The position numbers were made by a program, and so were the translations under genes. Below the pieces are notes generated by a model, which worked only from the letters and a program-made list of their open reading frames with translations, was not told the origin of the DNA and made no database searches. Below, piece after piece: positions 1-6,188 of a stretch of 8,905 nucleotides of DNA. The stretch lies in assembly GCA_023261525.1 (NCBI GenBank), contig JAHFOU010000043.1:1-8905 (forward strand), given 5' to 3'. The stretch is from Planctomycetota bacterium. GTDB taxonomy: Bacteria > Planctomycetota > SBBH01 > JAHFOU01. Within the stretch, counting starts at the first letter, position 1, and every line of letters begins with the position of its first letter.

Positions 1-2982
1 CGGCTGGAAGACGGCATGGAGGCGGAAGGGGGCGCTCACGGAGCGGTCCAGGCACAGGGAGGACGGGTCCTGGATACCGGCGGAAGCGGTCAGGACCGGG
101 CGGCCCGCATCGTCGAGGAGATAGGCCGTTCCCGCGGCGTTCGTCAGTTCCAGGAGGATGCGTCCATCGTTCCCGGCATCCCCGTCCTCCGGGAAGGCCC
201 CGGCGGCCGGGGCGGGGCCCTTGAGTCCCCGCGGCACGATCTGGGTCCAGGCGAGGTTCTGGAGGCGGACGCCCCGTCCCAGACCCAGCGGGGCGCTGAA
301 CCATTCCCCGGCGGTATTGCCCGCGGCCCCGAGTCCGGCGTAGGCCGATTCCTTGTAGAAGCGCCCCGCCTCGAAGCGGGTCCGTGCCAGGGCCTGGGTG
401 GCGAGCCGGGCTGGCGCGGGGGCGCCGAAATCCCAGATCGCGAACTCATCCAGGGTGGCATCGGGCCAGCTCCAATGCGGCGCGGTGAAGTAGGCGTACT
501 GGCGTCCCCGGCCGGGATAGAAGCAGTTGCCCAGGGCCGTGAAGTCGAAGATCAGCGGGACGGGCTGCGTCAGGTCGTCCTCCACGTTGGAAGCGCCGCT
601 CAGGTTGGTCGAGGTCCCGCGGTCCGCGTGCATGACCTGGCAGGTCGTGCCCAGGTCCTCCATGTCCCAGAAATAGGTCAGGAGGCGCCAGCGGTGGGAC
701 GGGGAGGCGGGGTCCGGAACGACCCATACCTTCCGCTCCAGCCAGTTCATCTGGTCGAAATAGTCGTCGCTGGTTCGGTACATGGCCCCGAATCCACGTC
801 CCTCGGGGACCTGAACGCCGTTGCCCAGCACATGCCCCACGAGGAACACGGCTTTGACGGCGATGAAGGGATTTCCGCCGGGGGCCGGGTTGCGTTCCAG
901 GGTGGCGTTCACGTAGGTGTGGTGTCGTGGGGGCGCGTCCGTGTGGTTGGCCTTGACCCAGAACGAAAGGGTCCCGTGATGGGGCGCCATATTGCCCTGG
1001 CAGGGGTAGCCCGGCTGTCGGGCGCGCTCCCCGCCGTTGAGGAGATCCCCCTTCTCCAGGTATAGCCCGTCCGGCTCCAGCATGCCCGGGGGGACGGCCG
1101 GATCCCGCCCCAGGAGGGGGCTGGACGGCGTCAACCCGGCTTCCCAGGAGGCTGGCGCATTCGGGGTGATCGTGGTGTTGGGCGGGGAAGCCCAGGAGAC
1201 GGGCGTGTTCGGGGTGATTCCCCCCACATCGTCGCTGTCGAAATTCCGGGTCCAATGCGCCAGGAAGAGCATGGAGGGTGCGGTCAGGTCCTCCAGGGTG
1301 GCCAGCCTCAGCTGGCCGTCGTAGAGGGCGGGCCTGGCCGTATGGGGCTCGGGACCCGTCTGCAGGGAAACCCCTCTTGAATCCCCGGTGAGGTAACCGG
1401 TCAGGGCCAAGCGGGATCCGAAGGTCCTGTCCATGGAGGAGGACTGGGGGATGTAACCCGCGTCCCCGTACCCGCGGAAGGCCGACTCGTCCCCCGGCAG
1501 GCCGGGATCCCCCAGGTTCCCCGCCACGAAGTCGGCTTGGGTGGTCAGGCGCACCACCCTGGGCGGACCCAGGCGGGAGGAGAGGACCCGGGAGGCCAGC
1601 AGGCGTCCCTGGGCGTCCAGCACGCGGCCGACGCAGTCCAGGTTCTGCCCGGCGCAGGGGAGCAGGCAGAATTCGGTCGAGTAGACGAGAAGATCGCTCT
1701 TGTCCACCAGGCGCGCCATCGCAGGGTCGGGATTGAACTTGTTGAGGTCGCTGTTCGGGTTGAAGTTCGCCTTCAGGAGATCCCGCTTGGCCTGGCGGAG
1801 GTCGCTGGTGCCGGACAGGAGGGCGCTGGGGACGGCGTCGCAGAAGGCGTTCCACTGGTCCCAGGTCCTGAGGTCGGACGTGAAGGCCAGGATCCTGTCG
1901 GCCAGGGTCCGGCATTCGTCCGTGCCCGCGGCCCAGTCCAGCCGGATCTCCGCCGCCCGGAGGGTCCCGATATGGCTGGTATCGACCGCATGGATCGTGG
2001 ACGGCTCGGCCGTGCTCTCGTCCAGGTAGAGGCCCTGGAGGCCGTCCAGCAGGGCGATCAGGGCCGGCCGGTGCCGGCGGGCCCAGGCCAGGTCCACGGG
2101 CGCGCGGGCTCCGAGATCCGGCTCCGGGCTTCCCAGGTGCCAGCGCTTGATCTCCACCCAGGTCTGGGGGCTGGCGCCGATCCGGGCGGGGTCCGCGTGG
2201 GGGACGATGACCTTCCGGTCCACCCAGGCATCCAGGGCGAGGTAGGGCTTCAAGGCCTCCAGCTTGTCCTGGCTTCCTCCCAGGGCCAGGTCCCTCACCT
2301 GGCTCCAGGACTGCCAGCCGGACGCCGGCCTGGCGCTGACCAGCCTCTCTCCGTCCGTCTGATCCAGGGGCAGGGCATTGTTCGCCCCGTCCTCCCGGTC
2401 CATGGCCTCAGCCAGGGTTCCCAGCATCCGTTTCAGCACGGCGTTATAGCCGACGGTGGGCGCCTCCCCGGGATTCCCGCCATTGAGATAGAAGCCGTTC
2501 TGGGGCAGGACCTTGAGGGCATAGGTATGGCGCGTCGGGGCCGCCTCCCCCTTCAGGGTCCCGCTGTAGCCCCGCGGGCGGCCATCGACGTCCAGCAGGG
2601 CCGGCATGCCCGCAGGATCCTTGATGGAGAAGGAAGGTCTCAGGGCCATGCGGACGGGGCAGTCCTCCCGGTTGCAGGCGGCAGGCTGGTACATCTGGGC
2701 CGCGGTCTCCAGGCCGGGGCTCAGGATCCCGTCGTCGTTGAAATCCTCGCCGCCGTAGCGGGAGGGCGCCAGGTTCGCGTCCTGGCTGGCGCCGAGGCGG
2801 GCCAGGGCGTCCTCCAGGCCGGAGCGGGCCAGGAGGAGGGCCCTCGTGGCGTGCACGCGCCGCTGGGAGGCCTTCCGTTCCAGCTGGGCCATGCTCAGGA
2901 AGGCCGTTCCCAGCAGGCCCATCACGCCCAGCACGCTGACGACGATCAGGAGCGCCAGGCCACGGGAGGAACGGCGGCTCAT
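1..2982 (-). CDS. GspK/PilX-like giant minor pseudopilin with C-terminal LamG domain (third of three; 3' end beyond window)
   Basis: The frame is open from ATG at 2980-2982 to the left edge, 994 codons with no stop; I translated every line of it. It aligns with the middle gene almost to that gene's end, so only about 45-50 residues should be missing. The ATG overlaps the upstream stop (ATGA) and has GGAGG six bases before it. The N-terminus MSRRSSRG then LALLIVV is a good class III prepilin site with Gly8 at -1 and no Glu at +5; the helix spans about 9-31. Then come acidic loop EDFNDDGILSPG (79-90), CNREDC (103-108), YLNGG (165-169), PYLALDAWVD near 250, PVDLAWARRHRPALIALL (295-312), WNAFCDAVP, KANFNPNSDLNKFNP (404-418), STEFCLLPC, a LamG-like domain about 572-854 (GTLSFWVK, HRWRLLTYFWD, ATLDEFAIWD), and RFEAGRFYK (869-877). 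It lacks the second EF-hand loop kept by its paralogues. A 16-residue repeat precedes the LamG core. Role as an exposed tip subunit is inferred. Confidence 0.86.
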   Translation of the reverse strand, partial: MSRRSSRGLALLIVVSVLGVMGLLGTAFLSMAQLERKASQRRVHATRALLLARSGLEDALARLGASQDANLAPSRYGGEDFNDDGILSPGLETAAQMYQPAACNREDCPVRMALRPSFSIKDPAGMPALLDVDGRPRGYSGTLKGEAAPTRHTYALKVLPQNGFYLNGGNPGEAPTVGYNAVLKRMLGTLAEAMDREDGANNALPLDQTDGERLVSARPASGWQSWSQVRDLALGGSQDKLEALKPYLALDAWVDRKVIVPHADPARIGASPQTWVEIKRWHLGSPEPDLGARAPVDLAWARRHRPALIALLDGLQGLYLDESTAEPSTIHAVDTSHIGTLRAAEIRLDWAAGTDECRTLADRILAFTSDLRTWDQWNAFCDAVPSALLSGTSDLRQAKRDLLKANFNPNSDLNKFNPDPAMARLVDKSDLLVYSTEFCLLPCAGQNLDCVGRVLDAQGRLLASRVLSSRLGPPRVVRLTTQADFVAGNLGDPGLPGDESAFRGYGDAGYIPQSSSMDRTFGSRLALTGYLTGDSRGVSLQTGPEPHTARPALYDGQLRLATLEDLTAPSMLFLAHWTRNFDSDDVGGITPNTPVSWASPPNTTITPNAPASWEAGLTPSSPLLGRDPAVPPGMLEPDGLYLEKGDLLNGGERARQPGYPCQGNMAPHHGTLSFWVKANHTDAPPRHHTYVNATLERNPAPGGNPFIAVKAVFLVGHVLGNGVQVPEGRGFGAMYRTSDDYFDQMNWLERKVWVVPDPASPSHRWRLLTYFWDMEDLGTTCQVMHADRGTSTNLSGASNVEDDLTQPVPLIFDFTALGNCFYPGRGRQYAYFTAPHWSWPDATLDEFAIWDFGAPAPARLATQALARTRFEAGRFYKESAYAGLGAAGNTAGEWFSAPLGLGRGVRLQNLAWTQIVPRGLKGPAPAAGAFPEDGDAGNDGRILLELTNAAGTAYLLDDAGRPVLTASAGIQDPSSLCLDRSVSAPFRLHAVFQP
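1143..1218 (-). repeat. Short imperfect tandem repeat, 48-base period, inside the downstream gene
   Basis: Two 28-base segments (1143-1170 and 1191-1218) match at 24 positions and are exactly 48 bases apart. They encode ITPNTPVSW and ITPNAPASW in a Pro/Asn/Thr-rich stretch between the first LamG strand and the LamG core. The paralogues have no such duplication. It is in frame and adds 16 residues to a loop or linker. Confidence 0.7.
2615..2740 (-). repeat. Conserved N-terminal block, downstream-gene copy
   Basis: This 126-base stretch encodes the acidic loop and CNREDC region. It matches 5827-5952 with about 7 differences and no gaps, far closer than most of the two genes. A related 65-base piece at 8841-8905 in the third gene matches the middle-gene copy at about 55 of 65 positions. 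It is a coding repeat between paralogues, not a mobile element. Confidence 0.8.
2979..2982 (-). other. ATGA stop/start overlap (translational coupling)
   Basis: The TGA of the middle gene (2979-2981) overlaps the ATG of the downstream gene (2980-2982). Both junctions have the same geometry, which fits an array grown by tandem duplication of a gene together with its overlap. Confidence 0.85.
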
Positions 2983-5900
2983 GCCCCGCCTCCCCAGGAG
3001 AGGATGCGCACGCCGCCCGGCGGGTCGTAGACCAGGGTCAGGTCGTCGAAGACGGGGGAATCCAGCAGGGGGGTGTTCGGATCCATCGTGCCGGCGGCAT
3101 CGGTGGCCGGGGGGGAGGGCTTCCTCAGGAAGAGGACCCGAGCCCGGAAGGCTCCCGGGACGAGGCGCCGGACGTCCCAGCGCTGGCTCCCCGGAGGAAC
3201 GCCGTAATAGGAGCTGCTCTGGTTGGCGCTCCAGAGGTACTCCGGGCTCCCCAGATCGTCCTTCACCAGCTCCACGGCGGCGTAATCCCCGGGCAGTTCG
3301 GCCGGGCGCTTGAAGGTCCAGGCCACCTGGCGCAGGAGGCTGCCCTTGGGGAGCTTCAGGGGGGCGCTGAGGTAGGAGGCCGCCGCGTCGTCGGGGACGG
3401 GACTGCCGTAGGTGAAGGCGTGGTAGCAGGCCCCCTTGTAGTAGCGGCCCTCCCGGAAGCGGGTCTGGGCGAAGGTCTGGGTGTCGACCGCGTTGCTACT
3501 CCCCAGGGCCCCCAGGTCGTAGATCGCGAACTCGTCCAGGGTGGCGTCGGCCCCATTCCCCATATAGCTCCCGACGATGTAGTACTCCGGCTTCCGGGTG
3601 GAGCCCAGTTCGATACGGTGGGCCCCGTACAGGTCCGGTTGGAGGAGGTCGGAGGCCAGGGTGGGGTCGCTCTTGTAGGACAGGTAGTCCGAGTCGTGTC
3701 CGACGTTCGTGGCTCCGGCGCCGTCGTCCAGCACCATCTCTCCGGAATCGGGAGAGTTCATGGTCGCGGTATCCGGGTCCTGAAAGTCCCAGTAGAAGGT
3801 GACGAGGTCCCAGCGGTGGCAGAGGCTGCGCCTCTTGCCTGTGTACCGGTGCTCTTGTCCGTGGACCATATCCGGGAGCACGTCGTCCTTGGAATGTCCC
3901 GTCTCGAACATCCCGAAGATCCCGTAGGTGTCCTTGTGGACTTCCCCGACCGTGAAGAACTGGTTAATGCAGTACCCCGTGTTCGTCGTGTTCACCAGGT
4001 AGGTCGTCCAGGACACCCAGCGGTGGCCGCGCTGGTCTGGGTCCAAGTTGCCCTTGATTCCCTGGAAGTCGTAGTTCGCCTTCACCCAGAAGCTCATCAG
4101 GCCGTGGAAGCCGTGGGCATTGCCGGCATCCAGGTAGGCGGGCATGCGGTCCCGCTCCGAATAGGCCCCGTCCGGATAGAGGGTGTTCGGCTTGAGGGGA
4201 TCCAGCAGGCTGTTGCCCAGTTCGGCTGTGGTCACCTGCTTCGTATCAGGCAGGTTGGGCCCCGGGACGTCCGTGCCAGGGTTGTGAAGGTCAAAGCCGT
4301 CATCGAAGCTGGCCAGCATCTTCATGTCCAGGGTGGGCGGTGCCGGGACCATCTGGTCCAGGTGGTAGAAGTCGTCCGGCTTCGTCTCCAGGGTGGCCAG
4401 CTGGAGGTTCCCGTCGTAGTCGGCAGGGCTGATCTGGAGGCCGGCCCCCGGATTCACATAGGGCTCTGGGTAGGTCTGGAGGGAGACGCCCTGACCCCGG
4501 GAAGTCGGGGCGACCCGGCCTCCCCAGCTCCGGGTCATCCCGGCGTTGGGGGAGAGGTAGGCGTCCGGGAGCCGGGGGCTCTTCTCGTCCCCGGCCTTCT
4601 GGAGGTCCCCCAGATCCGCACAGACGAACTCCCGCTGGGTGGTCAACCGCGCCGCCATGGGCGCGGCCAGGGAAAGCGCCAGTTCCCGGACGGCCATCAC
4701 GCGTCCCCGGGGATCCACCACCCGACCCAGGCCGACGAGGTCGCGAGCCTCCAGGGTGGGCAGAAGGCTGAATTCGGTGGAGTAGACCACCAGGTCCTGC
4801 TTGTCCAGGCGCTTCCAGGAGCTCCGATTCGGGTTGAACTTGTTGAGGTCCGAGTTGGGGTTGAAATTGGCCTTCAGGAGGTCTCTCAGGGGGGGATTAT
4901 TGGTGGCATAGTTCTGGTCCAGGCAGGAATCCGGGATGGCGTTGCAGAAGGCGTCCCAGGCCTCCCAGGTGTCCAGGGGACCGGTCCAGGCCAGCAGGCG
5001 ACTCACGACCGCGTGGCAGATGTCCGTGCCATCCCAGGCGTTGGTCAGGGAGGCTGATTTGAGGCGACCCACCGAGTCCGGAGCCGTCCCCATGAACATC
5101 TCCCGTGCCCCCATGCCGGAGGGATCCCCTGCCACCCACCCTTCCTCGCAGTGGATCCCTTTCAAATTGGACAACAGGGCCATGAGGACGGGCCGGCGGG
5201 TCCGGGCCCAGGCCAGGCTCACGGGGGCCCTGGCTTCCAGGGCCGGGACCCCACGGCCCCCGAAATTCTTGATCTCGGCCCAGCTCTTCGGTTGGACATT
5301 CACCATGAAGGTCGATGCATCCGGCCGGATCACCCGGGTGTCCACCCAGGCGTGGAGGGCCAGGTAGGGCTTGAGGGCGTCCAGCTTGGCCTGGCTCCCG
5401 CCCAGGGCCAGGTCCCGGATCTGCTCCCAGCTCGTCCAGCCCCCGGCCGGGCGCAGGAGGATGAGCTTCTCCCCGTCGGCCTGGCTCACGGGAAGGTCGT
5501 CGAAGGTCGAGGAGGTGATGATGTCCCCGGTATCGGGGTCCTCGTAGTTCTGCTCCACCTCGTCCATGGCCTTGGCCAGGTCCCCGAACATGCGCTTGAG
5601 GACCGCGTTGTAGTTCGGGACTCCGCCCGCATCCACATCCCGGGCGTTGAGGATGCCGTCCCCGTCGGCGTCCCCCGGCGTGATGTCCCCGCCGTTCACG
5701 TACAGCCCTTCCTGGGAGGAGACCTTCAGGGCATAGGTGCTCCCCGCCGAGGCCGGGTCCGGGGAGAGGCGGCCGGAGTAGCCGCGGACGCGCCCGTCGA
5801 CGTTCACCAGGGCCGGCAGGCCCGTGGGATCCTTGACGGAGAAGGAAGGCCTCAGGGCCATGCGGACGGGGCAGTCCTCCCGGTTGCAGACGGCGGGCTG

Positions 5901-6188
5901 GTACATCTGGGCCGCGGTCTCCAGGCCGGGGCTGAGGACGCCGTCGTCGTTGTAGTCCTCCCCGTCATAGCGGAGGGAAGCCAGGCCCGGGTCCTGGCCC
6001 GCGCCCAGGCGGGCCATGGCGTCCTCGAGCCCGGCACGGGCCAGGAAGAGGGCCCGGGTGGCCTGGAGACGCTGCTGGGAGGATTTGCGTTCCAGCTGGG
6101 CCAGGGTCACGAAGGCCGCCGCCAGCACGACCAGCACCCCCAGGACGCCGATGACGACCAGGAGGACCAGGGCCCGGCGGGAGCTCAC
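2979..6188 (-). CDS. GspK/PilX-like giant minor pseudopilin with C-terminal LamG domain (second of three, complete)
   Basis: This is the only complete gene, 1069 residues against roughly 300 for a usual GspK. The GTG start is chosen because it overlaps the upstream stop (GTGA), has a GGGAGAGG Shine-Dalgarno-like stretch, and puts the hydrophobic helix (residues 7-29) right after MSSRR. No Glu follows at mature position 5, as in GspK-type tip subunits, and the probable -1 residue of the prepilin site is Ala6, not Gly. Visible order: acidic loop near 75-88 (EDYNDDGVLSPG), CNREDC 101-106, LYVNGG 162-167, EF-hand loop DADGDGILNARD 173-184, WTSWEQIRDL 251-260, KPYLALHAWVD 273-283, a diverged GspK element APVSLAWARTRRPVLMALL 321-339, WDAFC 411-415, KANFNPNSDLNKFNP 439-453, STEFSLLP 470-477, LamG-like domain about 622-895 (SFWVK, HRWDLVTFYWD, ATLDEFAIYD), RFREGRYYKG 910-919 and a beta-rich end with SPVFDDLTLVY. 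Probable inner-membrane-anchored prepilin, exposed once assembled. Function is inferred from family resemblance only. Confidence 0.88.
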   Translation of the reverse strand: MSSRRALVLLVVIGVLGVLVVLAAAFVTLAQLERKSSQQRLQATRALFLARAGLEDAMARLGAGQDPGLASLRYDGEDYNDDGVLSPGLETAAQMYQPAVCNREDCPVRMALRPSFSVKDPTGLPALVNVDGRVRGYSGRLSPDPASAGSTYALKVSSQEGLYVNGGDITPGDADGDGILNARDVDAGGVPNYNAVLKRMFGDLAKAMDEVEQNYEDPDTGDIITSSTFDDLPVSQADGEKLILLRPAGGWTSWEQIRDLALGGSQAKLDALKPYLALHAWVDTRVIRPDASTFMVNVQPKSWAEIKNFGGRGVPALEARAPVSLAWARTRRPVLMALLSNLKGIHCEEGWVAGDPSGMGAREMFMGTAPDSVGRLKSASLTNAWDGTDICHAVVSRLLAWTGPLDTWEAWDAFCNAIPDSCLDQNYATNNPPLRDLLKANFNPNSDLNKFNPNRSSWKRLDKQDLVVYSTEFSLLPTLEARDLVGLGRVVDPRGRVMAVRELALSLAAPMAARLTTQREFVCADLGDLQKAGDEKSPRLPDAYLSPNAGMTRSWGGRVAPTSRGQGVSLQTYPEPYVNPGAGLQISPADYDGNLQLATLETKPDDFYHLDQMVPAPPTLDMKMLASFDDGFDLHNPGTDVPGPNLPDTKQVTTAELGNSLLDPLKPNTLYPDGAYSERDRMPAYLDAGNAHGFHGLMSFWVKANYDFQGIKGNLDPDQRGHRWVSWTTYLVNTTNTGYCINQFFTVGEVHKDTYGIFGMFETGHSKDDVLPDMVHGQEHRYTGKRRSLCHRWDLVTFYWDFQDPDTATMNSPDSGEMVLDDGAGATNVGHDSDYLSYKSDPTLASDLLQPDLYGAHRIELGSTRKPEYYIVGSYMGNGADATLDEFAIYDLGALGSSNAVDTQTFAQTRFREGRYYKGACYHAFTYGSPVPDDAAASYLSAPLKLPKGSLLRQVAWTFKRPAELPGDYAAVELVKDDLGSPEYLWSANQSSSYYGVPPGSQRWDVRRLVPGAFRARVLFLRKPSPPATDAAGTMDPNTPLLDSPVFDDLTLVYDPPGGVRILSWGGGA
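2989..2995 (-). promoter_or_regulatory. Ribosome binding site for the downstream gene
   Basis: The coding strand reads GGGGAGG, whose GGAGG core ends six bases before the ATG at 2980-2982. Spacing and match to the 16S anti-Shine-Dalgarno are near ideal. It is embedded in the glycine-rich C-terminal codons (SWGGGA) of the middle gene, so that end may be shaped partly by the need for this site. Confidence 0.65.
5827..5952 (-). repeat. Conserved N-terminal block, middle-gene copy
   Basis: Partner of the block at 2615-2740, offset by 3212 bases, close to the length of one whole gene. The differences are scattered single bases (some silent, some changing a residue, such as Val100 against Ala). 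This suggests either strong selection on this part of the protein or recent gene conversion between the copies. Confidence 0.8.
6185..6188 (-). other. GTGA stop/start overlap (translational coupling)
   Basis: The TGA that ends the upstream gene (6185-6187) shares two bases with the GTG that starts the middle gene (6186-6188). Such four-base overlaps are typical of co-translated subunits, and imply one transcript for both genes. Confidence 0.8.

Noticed and set aside
16..1065. Plus-strand open frame of 349 codons near the left edge
   Set aside because: Low-complexity antisense translation of the LamG half of the downstream gene; no recognisable motif or promoter.
446..1915. Minus-strand open frame of 489 codons
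   Set aside because: It is a shifted-frame reading of the downstream gene. Its product is a Pro/Arg/Gly-rich string, while the true frame gives continuous homology to the middle gene from 2982 to the left edge.
1537..3030. Long plus-strand open frame of 497 codons opposite the downstream gene
   Set aside because: Its protein is rich in Gly, Arg, Gln, Val and Pro with no recognisable domain. It lies wholly antisense to a clearly homologous gene. Such frames arise in GC-rich genes because their reverse strand rarely makes stops.
3420..5057. Long plus-strand open frame of 545 codons opposite the middle gene
   Set aside because: Same reasoning: no domain, no start signal, antisense to a well-supported gene. 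Similar antisense frames appear opposite the paralogues because the sense codons are conserved, not because the antisense protein is.
2979..6188. Cohesin/dockerin (cellulosome) reading of the DADGDG loop
   Set aside because: Only one such loop is present, whereas dockerins carry two in tandem with characteristic helices. The surrounding sequence fits a GspK-like protein better.
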